Below are positions 1 through 14,400 of a stretch of 64,000 nt of DNA, piece by piece. Every line of letters starts with the position of its first letter. Position 1 is the stretch's first letter. This DNA comes from Diphasiastrum complanatum. Lineage: Eukaryota; Streptophyta; Lycopodiopsida; Lycopodiales; Lycopodiaceae. The DNA is taken from the NCBI GenBank assembly GCA_029204225.1, contig MU832199.1, positions 1 through 64,000 on the forward strand, in the 5' to 3' direction. The notes beneath the pieces are model-generated. The model was not told where the DNA came from, did no database searches, and saw nothing but the letters and a program-made list of their open reading frames with translations. The position numbers and the translations under genes are program-made.

Positions 1-889
1 AAGAATCATTTCATTCACATTCATGTCCTAGTTATATCTTGACGTGTAAAATTGATGTAAGAAATAGTGAAGCATCCAATTTAGACACTATTCTCTATAT
101 CAATTATGAAATATACTTTAGAACCTTGGAAAGGAGATCTATACTTAGGATGCAGATCATTCTAAAGTTGGATCAAAGTAGTATGGTTAAAACTATGCCA
201 AAACTAGTTGAAGAGAGAGTGTGAGAGATTTCAACATATTTTGGTAAATTGTCAATTGAGGCCAAAACTCATTTTAGACTTAGTGATAAACTTTTTGAAG
301 TTATATTAGTTTAAATACATTCAATAAACACTGTTTGAAAGTGTGGGAAAGTTGGTAGTCGAGTTTGAGAGAGATTCAAATTTGAACTTTGGATACATTG
401 AATCTAGTCCCAAAATAGTAGGGTTTTTCATATTGGAAAGAAAGCCAAGTGGCAAAGTAGGGTTTGGACCTGCTATATATTGTTGTAACTCGTGGAGAAA
501 GGAACCTTCTCTCCTCTCTCTCATTTCATTATTATACATGGTTCTCTTTGGGTTCTACTACTTATTGGTGCACTCTCATGATGTTATCTCACAATTCTAT
601 TGTAGAATGATCATTTATTGTTATTTTTGGTTCCACACGTGTGAAATATAATAGGGTACTGGAATTGTACGAAAAACAACTATATTATATGTTTTGATTC
701 ATGTTTGATCAGTATCTCTTAGAGTTTGCATCTCATTTTGTATGTAGATGCTGATTTTTCTACATTGGCAGGATTGTTGGTTTGCTCTTTTTGTAACCAG
801 AGATTAGAGACATAGATTTGGATCTTGAATGATCTGAAATCCTTCACATTGGACTCATTTCATTGAGCTTGATATAGTAGGGTTTCCAG
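1..889. other. Intergenic, nothing recognised
   Basis: AT-rich sequence. The short open frames show no recognisable domain, consistent composition or splice structure. I see no repeat or gene here. Confidence 0.5.
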
Positions 890-1690
890 TTTTGCCACAC
901 TATTTGGACTCATGATTATCACACGGCCTCAGATTTACGTTGGGACAGCTCCGCGTATCATCACATCAGTTGGCTATTGAGACTGAAAGATTCCAGGGTA
1001 CCATGAGAGAGGAGTGGATTTGTCAGTTATGTTCCTTGGATGAGGTGGAGTCGGAGGAGCACTTTATCTTTAGGTGTCTGGTGTATTATGAGATCAGAGG
1101 GAGGTACCACTGTCTGTTTTGTGACGCGCCTGTCACTCTACGATCCCTCCTAGCCTATGAGGACTCCCGATGCACCGTACTCATGATACGAGAGATGTTT
1201 ATTCTACAATCAGACAACCCAACGGAGTCATGTTTCTCAACCTTAGATCACTTCTTTCTTCTCCAAGAGAAGAGGACGAGACCTAGCATCTTATGATGAT
1301 GAGGATGATGACGACTTACATGCCCACAGACATCAGAGACAATGTCCCACTCATACTGATGTTGCACGAGCTACCTGACCTCATCTTCCTAGAAGACGTC
1401 ATCGACCACCAATAGTGCTTTATGCTGCAGCCCGTATTACATCCTTTTATAGCATTAGCGTGACATGATTGGATGGTAGTGTCATACCGTATTCATGACA
1501 TTTAGCAGTATATATGCTCCCACATGTTTCATATATCATCGCATCTTTTTCAATTTCCATTTCAGTTCATAGCAGTTAGATTTGTTATTTCTGTTATAGT
1601 CTTGGAGACGTTTCATATGCTCCTACAGTTACCACATACTTGTACATTTACTAGTCTTATATGCCTTTTGGCATGGAAAAGACATTAATA

Positions 1691-1773
<83 letters not shown>
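890..1773 (+). mobile_element. LINE (non-LTR retrotransposon) 3' end with (CT)n tail
   Basis: A 5'-truncated copy holding only the last coding part and 3' UTR of a LINE. The frame from about 910 to 1296 encodes the C-terminal segment after the reverse transcriptase, with SSHQLAIE, a C-x2-C zinc-like pair (CQLC) and ESEEHFIF. The same segment is seen in the copies at 11.7-13.8 kb and 28.5-30.3 kb. The 3' UTR ends with TATATGCCTTTTGGCATGG, then AAAAGACATTAATAAAG, then (CT)n. The copy near 30.2 kb ends almost identically, so the microsatellite is the element's own tail. The copy is dead because the RT domain is missing. Confidence 0.85.
1694..1773. repeat. (CT)n microsatellite, 80 bp
   Basis: Perfect CT dinucleotide run directly following the LINE 3' UTR. 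On the minus strand it gives a spurious Arg-Glu reading frame. Confidence 0.98.
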
Positions 1774-1774
<1 letters not shown>

Positions 1775-2358
1775 TTAGACTAATTTGTCTCCAATTGATG
1801 ACTTTTTCCCATTTTTCCATTCATTTTTTCACCTCAAATATGATTCTAATTTGGCTTTAGATTTTTAAGCACTTCAAAGCTCACAGATCAATTCTCAATC
1901 GGTTACCTACCATATCATAATAATATGTTGGCCACTACACTTTAGGACCTAAACAGGCCTGGAATTTGACATGCACCCTTACTTTTCACCCAGATGGGCA
2001 CTTTCTTTTATTACCTTTCACATGACATGTATAATGCAAAGGTACCTTTCAAATAAAATAGGTTTCAACCACTTATATACATATATTCATCTTATATTTT
2101 GCAATAAATTTTTAAAAATTTCAAACTAGCATGACATTTGACTTTTTAAAAGCTACCTTTCAAGTGGAAGGGCAATATTTAAGTTTGACATTCATATGTT
2201 ATGCTTTTGAAATTTTTGCCTTTCTTTCAGTGCATTGCAGCTTGCAAATGCCAAGCATGGACATAAATAGTGACATGAATTGTTCAACATCTAAAAAACA
2301 CGTTTTGTCTACTCTCCCTTCTCAACAAACATAGAGACAAAAATATACACATACACCA

Positions 2359-2447
<89 letters not shown>

Positions 2448-2939
2448 GGATGCTCCTTTGTTCAGTTTCACCCTACTGCATTAACTAAAAAGTAGACATA
2501 TACTGACATACCGCTACTTCAAACTTACAAGGTTTTCTTATTGTACCCTTGCATATGATGAAGTTCCATTCTTAACTTAGAGGGTTTCCCACAAAAATTG
2601 AAATGGTTTTGTCTGTTTAAAATAATTTGGAGGGAAATGGAATTTCCCACTCCCACTCATTCCTTCCAGGTTACTACCTTACTGGGCAATATAAGTGCAT
2701 GCTCTTTTCAACCATGTTGCTTTACAACACCGGTGAAGAATTTTGCTCCTCTGTCACTCGCTGAAAGTGGCCCTACCTACCTATCAACGATTTGATAGCT
2801 TACGGTATGTATCTGCTTCTCTCTTACACTCCGGTCGCATTTACTCTACTTTCCGGAGAAGGATGCTTTAATAATGTTCTGCTTTGATATGCCATTTATC
2901 ACTCTAAACCATGTAAAGGCTGTGATAGGTTAAAAATGC
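1774..2939. other. Intergenic with a second (CT)n run
   Basis: No gene recognised. A pure (CT)n tract lies at 2362-2445. The sequence before it does not resemble the LINE tail, so its origin is unclear. The rest is AT-rich. Confidence 0.6.
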
Positions 2940-3470
2940 ATTGAGCAGCGATGGACAACAATGACACTTTTTGATTCTTGAAACCATCCATCCTGCCTCG
3001 GTAGGCAGCGATGGACAATTTTGGTTATGTGATATTCTTCTAAAAACGCAGGTGATAACAATGATATAATTACGATTTTTCCATGCTATAACTTGCTCTT
3101 TATGGCTTAGAGGGCAGCGATGGAGGGTTGCCTCACTCCTGCACATACTACATGCACTTTTTGGGAATAGAATGGGCGCTGTCCAGCGATGGACAGATCG
3201 CTACATACTATCCAAAATATGAGTGTTTATCAATATTGTTATGTTCTATCCAGTGATGGATAGCATAGGCATGATGGACTCACACTTACTCACCAATTTA
3301 CACATAAAGACCCTGTTGTTCTAGCGACGGACATGAGAGGCACCTCCTTTTCAAATATTAATACTGTAAATTCATTTATGGCTAACTGTCCAGCGATGGG
3401 CCATAAACTTATGCTATCTGTTCATAGACTTCTTCACTTTAAAAGCCTCTCCCAACCAGCGATAGAAGGA
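2940..3470. repeat. Array of about eight CAGCGATGGACA palindromic motifs
   Basis: The motif CAGCGATGGACA, or a close variant, occurs near 2946, 3006, 3115, 3184, 3251, 3321, 3390 and 3457. The last five spacings are 67-70 bp, while the DNA between motifs looks dissimilar. At 3179-3196 the arms CTGTCCA and TGGACAG form a perfect 7-bp stem around GCGA. At 3246-3263 the arms are CTATCCA and TGGATAG around GTGA, so a paired change keeps the stem. Both loops fit GNRA. The other copies pair less well. The function is unknown; it could be the decayed non-coding part of a retrotransposon. Confidence 0.6.
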
Positions 3471-6488
<3,018 letters not shown>

Positions 6489-6606
6489 CATTTACAAGTT
6501 AACATCTCGAGGGTTCGCTCACTTGGTTAGCTTGATATCCAGAGTTTCTTTGGTCCTAAGTTTGAGCTCCTCTCGAAAAACAAGATGCATTTACAAGTTA
6601 CCATCG
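6489..6606 (+). mobile_element. tRNA-derived retroposon (SINE-like) with flanking direct repeats
   Basis: CATTTACAAGTTA plus CATC (one mismatch between copies) flanks an insert of about 80 bp, at about 6489-6506 and 6589-6606. The insert looks like a tRNA: GCTCACTTGGTTAGC resembles a pol III A box and D arm, and AGTTTGAGCTCC, about 43 bp further on, resembles a B box and T arm. The ends TCGAGGG and CCTCTCGA nearly pair. This fits a short tRNA-derived SINE or retroposed tRNA with its target duplication. It is too diverged to be a working tRNA. Confidence 0.5.
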
Positions 6607-7309
6607 ATAGTAAAGATGCATGACCAAGTGAGACATCGGACATCCTCGTCACAACATTACCACATCTCAACATGTGATAAATCACACCTGTACTTCCCAA
6701 AATGGGGGGCCCAATGGGAGAGGGGATCCCCAAATTCCAATGCACATGTGTCCCCACCTCCCTCTCTCTCTATTTTGCTTTCTTTTTTGTGGTTTTGTTA
6801 TGTTGCTGCTGCTGGTGGTGCTATTATAGAGCATAGTAGCAGGCGGCAGATGAAGAGCTGAGTAGCTGCGACTTCCTTGGATCTTAAGCCCTTTGCTTTG
6901 CGCTCGCTTCTGCTCTCCTCCTCCTTCCCCTTTGCCAGGGGAGGTGCGAGGATCAATTCTTCGCCATGAATCTTCAACGATCGTAAGCGCACCCCTCACT
7001 CCTGCCACCAAAACCTATTCCCTCACACACACACCCCACCTTTTCTGCAGCAGCAGCATCAGAAATGATGATGCTGCCAAGGCTTTTGAAAATCTAGAGC
7101 ATTATAATTCTGTAGCCGCCTCCTCGTTTGCCTCAGGAAGATCCGTTTGGGAGTCTGGCTGGCTGGATCTGCTGTAGGTGTGTGTGGGTGGATCTGAGCG
7201 GCGAAGCAGCAGGTCTTTGTCAGATTTGTGAGATTTGTTTGGTTTCCGCTTGATCGATTCGCTCTGTCGGATAGTTTTGGTGACAAGTTTTCTGAAGGGA
7301 AGCGTCTAG
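6607..7309 (+). promoter_or_regulatory. Probable PABP promoter and distal 5' leader
   Basis: The GC content and pyrimidine-rich patches rise here (near 6751-6776 and 6905-6935), as in many plant core promoters and leaders. I see no clear TATA box; ATTATAGAG near 6822 is a weak candidate. A GTAAGC...TTTTCTGCAG pair at about 6983-7050 could be a tiny 5' UTR intron, but that is speculative. The transcription start cannot be fixed from sequence. Confidence 0.35.
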
Positions 7310-7361
7310 AAAATTCCAAAAAACTGAAACAGCCAAAAAACTGAGAAAAAAAACAAAACAG
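7310..7361 (+). promoter_or_regulatory. A-rich tract in the PABP leader
   Basis: About 50 bp with runs of A broken by single C, G or T, on the sense strand, about 340 bp before the start codon. Animal and yeast PABP mRNAs carry A-rich 5' leader tracts, and in animals PABP binds the tract to repress its own translation. A similar role here is inference from position and composition only. Confidence 0.4.
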
Positions 7362-7363
7362 AT

Positions 7364-7690
7364 CGGAGCAGATCTAGTATCTTCAATAAATTGCGAAGGG
7401 ACAGCTATAATATTTGATAATACTTTACACATATCAGAGCAGATCTAGCAGCTTTGAAAATAAGCAAAGGGGCAGCTACAATATTCGATACTATTTCACA
7501 AAACGTAGCAGAGCAGGTCCGGCAGCTTAAAAAATAAGCAAAAAGGGAGCTTTAAAATTTGATAATATTTTATAAAACGTATCGGGGCAGATCTAGCAGC
7601 TTCAATAATAATCGAAGGGACAGCCATTGTGTTCGAAAGTATTTTAATACACGTATCGAAGCAGATCTAGCAGCTTACAGAGGGCTATAA
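7364..7690 (+). repeat. Tandem 74-bp repeat, about 4.4 copies, in the PABP 5' leader
   Basis: Units begin near 7364, 7435, 7509, 7583 and 7657 (71, 74, 74 and 74 bp; the last is partial). Each starts with a form of GGAGCAGATCTAGCAGCTT, followed by A-rich sequence, a GGGACAGC-like core and an AT-rich end closing on ACGTAT. Copies are diverged, so the array is not recent. It ends about 10 bp before the ATG at 7701. Confidence 0.85.
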
Positions 7691-7700
7691 AATAGGTATT

Positions 7701-10700
7701 ATGGCTCAAGGACAAGTTCAGATCCCGCAGCAAATAGCTCATCAGACAGGTGTTGCCGTGCCTACGCAGTTCAACTCTACATCATTATACGTTGGAGATC
7801 TAGATGTTAATGTTTCGGAGGCGCAGCTTTATGAGATCTTCAGTCAAATCGCCCCGGTGGTGTCTATACGTGTTTGCAGGGATCTTATCTCCAAGCGTTC
7901 CCTTGGTTATGCTTACGTCAATTATAATAGCGGTCAAGAAGGTGCGCTTTTCTCGTTCTTTTTCAGCTAATTCATATTATTTGTTTTTTTCCATGATTGA
8001 TGTATTGTTTTTATTCTCTTTCATCTATTAATGTTTCAGATTTATGCATGGTAACACAAGGATTTATGTTCTCAAGAGTTTCAATGTCACTGAAGAGCAC
8101 CATATGCTGTAATGTTGGAAGGTTGATTAGTTTTTAGGGATTTGCAACACTGGTTCGATGGATTCTTGTATTCTAGACATCCAAGCAGGCTTGCTTGGAT
8201 AGATAAACTTCAGTTTTATCTTTTTTAGAGATTCAGATTCTTATGTTGTTTCTATATCGTTCATTGCTGTTTTAGATTAGGCATGTCGATGCAAGGATTA
8301 GGTTGTCAGAAGTTCCAATCTGGTGGAAGAGCTCCACATGAAATAATGTTTCAAGGTTAATTGGTTTTTATAGATCCTGTTTGATGGATCCCTGTTACGC
8401 TAGAGATTGAAACCTGCCTTGATATAATTTAGTTTTAATATTTCCAAGATTTAGGGTTTCACATTGTTTCTATTTTGTTCCTTGCTTGTTTCATTAGGCA
8501 TTTCAATGCAAGGATTTAGTTTCTCAAAAATTTCAATCTCATGGAAGAGCACCATTTGCTGTTATGTTTTAAGCTTAATCAGCTTTATAGGGATTTGACA
8601 CCGGTTTGATGGATCCACTGTTATTCTAGAGTCTAGACATTCAAAGTTGCTTATAAATAAAGTTAGTTTTGATTTTTCTGAGATGTAGATTCTATATTGT
8701 TTATCGCACGTATGTGAGCAATGAAATGAAAGGCTTAATCAATGAGAGTGAAACTCTCTGATCTATCCTTTGACCTCTCATTGGCAAAAATGGGAGTACA
8801 ATTGTAATCAGTATGTCCCTGGTGTGTTCAGACTTCAACTTCAGACTATGTCAGAGTAAAGTCTCTCAAAAAAGTTACAAACAGCTGATTATTTTCACAC
8901 TGGATCCAATTTGATTCTGCTAGCTAAAGTCATCGTCACAAACATATGAACTCCAGAATAGAAATAGGGTGTGTGTTTTCTTTGAGGAGCCTGTAATACT
9001 TTTGAAATTTAAGTCAATCTCGGTTTGTTCTTCATATGCAAAAAAGATTTATCATATATCTAGCTGTAAGATGAGAATATTTGCTTGGCTCTTTTGAAGC
9101 TTATCCCGCCATCAGGACCTTGTGCTTGATCCATAAAGTTGTGAAACATAGTGGTTCTACGTGTGGACATGACCTCACACGTATACGCATCAATGAAAAT
9201 GTGGAAACATTTTCTCATGTTTTAGATTTGAAGATGCCAGTTTACAGTTTTTTTTCAAAATTGATGCTAATTCTTTGTGATGCAGCTAATCGGGCTATAG
9301 AGTTGCTTAACTATACACCTATCAATGGGAAGCCGATACGAATAATGTTTTCCCAGCGAGACCCTAGTCTTCGCAAAAGTGGTGCAGCCAACATATTTAT
9401 AAAGGTACCCGTGCTCTATGTTCTGCATTCCTTTACAGTTCTTATTGATTAGACCTTTTGTTTGTCTCGTAGATGCTATTATGGGAGAAATAGTTCAGGG
9501 TTTCCCATGTTGCTTCGTGGTTGTTTTAACATGCCTGATTCTAATCTTTTTAACATATTATGTATTTGTGGAACCCAGATTGTGAACTAGATTTTTGAGA
9601 GCAGAATCTTAGCATGCATGTGACTGAATATGGTCTCAAATGCTACCAAAGTTTGCAATGGCAGTTGCTTAACCTTTCTATTTTTTTCTAGTTTAATCAC
9701 TAGTGATTTCCTTTAACCACTAAAACTGATGTAACTTGTAACTTTTTGTGATTTTTTGCAGAATCTTGATAAAAATATCGACAACAAGGCACTTAGTGAT
9801 ACGTTTTCAGTATTTGGGACTATTCTTTCTTGTAAGGTGGCAACTGACTCTTCTGGTCAGTCTAAGGGTTACGGCTATGTTCAGTTTGATCAGGATGAAT
9901 CGGCACAAAATGCAATAAATCAAGTAAATGGAATGCTTCTTAATGATAAACAAGTTTATGTGGGGCCCTTTGTACGTCGGCAAGAAAGGGACAATGTACC
10001 AGCAGCATCAAAGTTCAATAATGTATTTGTGAAGAACCTCTCAGAGACTACAACTGAAGATGACCTACGGCAGGTTTTTGGCTCCTTTGGTTCTATCAGT
10101 AGTGCTGTAGTGATGAGAGATCCTGATGGTAAGTCAAAGTGCTTTGGTTTTGTCAACTTTGAGCATACAGATGATGCAGCTAAGGCGGTGGAATCTTTGA
10201 ATGGTAGAAAGATCGATGAAAAAGAATGGTATGTGGGACGTGCACAGAAAAAATCTGAGAGGGAGGCAGAATTGAGAGCCAAATTTGAGCAGGATCGCAA
10301 GGACAAGATTGAGAAGTATCAAGGTGCTAATCTTTATCTTAAGAACCTTGATGACACATTTGATGACGAGAAGCTTAAAGAGCTTTTTCAAGCATTTGGG
10401 AATATAACCTCGTGCAAGGTATGTCTATGCCTATTCTCAACTTGTGATTAGTTCGTTTCAAATGATAGATGGACAAGTTTTAAAGTTGGAGCGCCAATCC
10501 CAGTTCACCAGAGGCAATCATTAATTTGATGTGCAAATGTTGCTTGGTTAATTTGTGATATTTTTCATGAATGCTGGAGTTTGATTTGTTGTGTAAACAT
10601 GTTTACACCTGCCAAAGTGCTGTCACTTGAAAATCTGGCATCTGCAAGTCTGCCTGGCATTTTTGAAGTTTGAGTTCTTTGGGTCTCAAAGATATGCTGG

Positions 10701-11334
10701 ATACATGATATGCTCCATATGAGTATTATATTAGAAGACTTTTCACAAGTTTGTGAATGTCATCCAGGTAATGAGAGACCCTCAAGGACAGAGCAGGGGA
10801 TCAGGATTTGTTGCATATTCTGCTCCTGAAGAAGCAAGTCGAGCGGTATAATATTACTGAATGCTTGGATAATTTAATACTATTCTTTGCTTTTCTTTGT
10901 ATATAGTTTGGAAATTAAATATAGCACGCTGTTAAGATTTTAAGCTTTAAAATTCTGGAAGACTCATCTTTGGCTTCATCTACTCATGGTTTTTATCCAA
11001 GCAGGTCCATGACTGTATTTAGAGTTCCTTTTTTGCATTGCATTCACTTTTTCAGGTTGCGGAAATGAATGGAAGAATGGTTGGCAGCAAGCCTTTGTAT
11101 GTTGCTTTGGCCCAACGGAAGGAAGAGAGGAGAGCTAGGCTGCAGGTATTTCAAAATTTTTTGTTGATCTGTAAGAAGCCGGCATAGGCTTCTATTTGGA
11201 CTTTTGGTTTCTTCCACTGCTGCATGTTCATAGATATCATTCATTGGAAGGCTTTTCCTCCTAATATATAATCTGTGCCGTGCATTCATTCCACGTTAAC
11301 ATTTCAAACAATAGCGCATGAGGCTGGTTAGCGT

Positions 11335-11431
<97 letters not shown>

Positions 11432-14400
11432 CGCACATGCACACATTCAGCTTAAGGCTTTTCCTTCTACTGATAAATTTTTTGTGCTTTTTCCGATGTT
11501 CCGGAATGCCTTTCTGACGCAACTTAGATCTCAAGTTAATTTTTTGAACAATAACACGAGGCTGGTTGTCATAGGTTCTCTCCCCCTCCCCCTCCCCTGT
11601 CCTTTTGCTATTTGCTGCCATTGCTCGAACACCTGTCAGGCAGGGACCCTGGTGTAGGCTACTTAAACCTCTCTCTCTCTCCTTTCGGAAACATGATGGT
11701 GGGAGGTACACTATCTCTATGAGCATGAGAGCGTCCACCATCCTCGTCGTCGTCGTCATCATCATAATCCTCATCCTCACGTACTAAATCACGCGATCTC
11801 CGTCTAGTAAAGAACGAAGTAATCAATGGCTGTGAGGTAAAATGCTAAATCTCTCCGTAGTCTGGACATCTCGTGTACCATCAGAGCAACACACCGTGGG
11901 TCCTCATAAGCTATGAGAGAGCGTAGAGTGGTAGGCATCTCTCGGAACAGGCAATGATATCGCCGTCTGATCTCATAATATTCAGGGTGCCTAAATATAA
12001 AGTGCTCCTCAGACTCCACCTTACCTAGAGAGCAGAACTGGCAAATCCGCTCCTCTCTGGGAATACCGTGGAACCTCCCAGTCTCAATAGCTAGCTGATG
12101 AGAGGACACCCTGAGCTGCCCCAATGTGAATCTGAGGCAATGTGATAGTCCCGAGTCCAAGTAGCGCGGCATGATTGGGGTCCCTGATGCATTTAGCTCC
12201 AAGAAATGAGTCTGGTAGAAAGCTGGCTTAACCCCTAACTGGTTACGCCAAGTCCGCTCTAGATATGTGCGATAAAGGAAGCGTCTGATATACTGATGTG
12301 TGCCGGAGGGGAGCTCTATGATGGAGATGCCAAATGATACAAGTAGGAGGTGAGAGGCCTGAGAGAACCATGATAGCCTGTAGCCCTGATCGTGAAGACG
12401 CTGTCCGGAGGATAGTGCAAGCAATCAAGATGTCACCAAGCTTGCAGCCAGTACCACCACCTTGTGTAATGACTCTCTCCAACTCATCAATATACAAGCC
12501 AAAGAGGACTGGTGAGAGGGAACAACCCTGCTTCACCCCAATAGTGCTCCAGATGTGCTCAGATATGCCACTGCTATGTCGGAAACAACCAAGGACACAC
12601 TCATAAAGTGCACATTACAGCAAGAACAATGTCGGTGGAGAAGCCGAGGTCTCGGAGTCCTCTGGATGAGCAATGAGCGAGGAACAGAATCAAAGGCTTT
12701 CCTGAAGTCCACAAAACAACAGTAAACCCTCTCTCTCCTGTGCTTAGCCTCCTCAATCAAGGCTCGCAATGTTAAGATGTGATCTGGCGTAGAATAATGT
12801 GCTCGGAAACCAGCCTGACCCATGGCATGTAGTCTCCTAGTCTCCGCCTCTGAGCTCACAATAGACTGTAGTATAGTACCATATAATTTCGCCAGGACAT
12901 GCCCAATTATGATGGTGCGGTAGTTACTCGGAATCATGGGGTCACCATTCTTATGGATGGGGTGGATAATGTTAGTGCACCAGGAGGATGGGAAACCAGA
13001 GACAACTGCAGAGTTAAGAAGGGTGACTATAGTGGGGGCGAGTAAGTCGGAGGCATGGGTAAGGAGTTCAGATTCAAGGTCTTCGATATCTTTGGCCTTG
13101 TGGGACTTCATCTTCTTAATGGCTGCAAGTACCATGTCAGATGTGAAAAAGGAGAACTCAGGTGGGCGTGGAGATATGGCGATAGGTGAGTCGGTAGGGA
13201 CCGTGTACAGGCTAGTAGCATAATCAGTCCATATGCGGAGGTCCTCCAAGAGAGGTGGTGGAGAGCGAGGAATGAACTCGCGCCAAAAAGCACCCGAAGA
13301 AGAGCTGAAAAGAAGGTCAATGAGACGTTTACCTTCAGAATCATCATGGGAACGTTTCTTACGGCGGAGAGCACGATGGTAGGAGCGTCGGGAAGATCGA
13401 AGCAGATGTGGGGCATGGATGCGTGAGTGGGTTACTGACTGATGGAGAGAGCGGCACTCAGTATCGTACCAAGGAGGGTGTAGTGGTCGAGGTGTGCGTT
13501 AGGTCTTTTTGGGGTGGGGTTTGTGGGGAGGGTTAATGATGCGGCCGTGTGGAGAGAGGTGGTGAGGAAATCAGCCTGGGTGTCGACTGGACTGTCATGA
13601 GGAAAGGAGTGTAAAAGTGAAGCTAAGGACTGCCGGTATAGCGGCATGTAAGTGGGATCAAATGTGTACGTGGGTGCTCGGGTAAGCGTGGGTAGTGTAG
13701 ATGGATGAGTGGGTGGAAGGTGGCCGATATCGAAGGAGAGAAATGAGTGATCAGAAAGGGAGGTGGGGAAAATGTGGAAGTCAGAAACTATGGGTACAAA
13801 TGATGGTGACCCCAAAGATAGTCAACGACGTCAGATTGTTGATATCTTTACTAAGCCATTTAGTAAAGATAAGTTTGGTGTTAGCTTAAATAAAATCGCC
13901 ATTAAGGGGAGGTGTTGAAGAGTAATGTGTATTTTATCCCTTTGGCTAAGCAATAATTATGTTGATACATAACTCATGGGGCTTGTTATTAATTAAATAC
14001 ATGAGACCCCCTATTTGTAAGTTAAGAAAATTAGTGCAAGTGGCCCATTTGGCTAAGTAGCTCACTCAAATGGTTAACACTTAGACTTTCTATGCATGTA
14101 CTAAAGGTGCTTTTTTCACAAGGGATTTGGAGGACCTCTAGCAGTTGATTTTCTCTTCTAACTTTTGGTGTTGTGAGGTTCTTATGCAATTCTCGTTGTA
14201 TTTGATGTTTTCCATAGCTAAGTTCCTCAAGGTTTCTTGGTTGATCTAGTATTGTAGTTAAGATACTCCATAGCTAGGTCTTGCAAGTTCTCCATATCAC
14301 ATCTCCTAGAGGGAACTCATCAATATATTAGGAGGTTTCTACATTGGACATATATCCAAAGGACATGGCTTGGCTGAGTCCAATCTAACTTCTACTGCAC

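Noticed and set aside
1629-1820. Arg-Glu repeat protein on the minus strand (and similar ones at 11261-11780, 19833-20000, 30212-30406)
   Set aside because: They are translations of (CT)n microsatellites, not genes.
2940-3470. CRISPR-like array
   Set aside because: The repeats are about 12 bp, imperfect and unevenly spaced at the left end, there are no cas genes, and the DNA is a plant nuclear genome.
6511-6580. Functional tRNA gene
   Set aside because: The arms are degenerate, the anticodon arm is not convincing, and flanking direct repeats point to a retroposed copy.
6893-7177. Upstream ORF in the PABP leader as a separate gene
   Set aside because: No domain; it is GC-rich leader sequence and its transcription status is unknown.
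12936-13223. Plus-strand ORF over the LINE
   Set aside because: It is the antisense shadow of the LINE RT frame.
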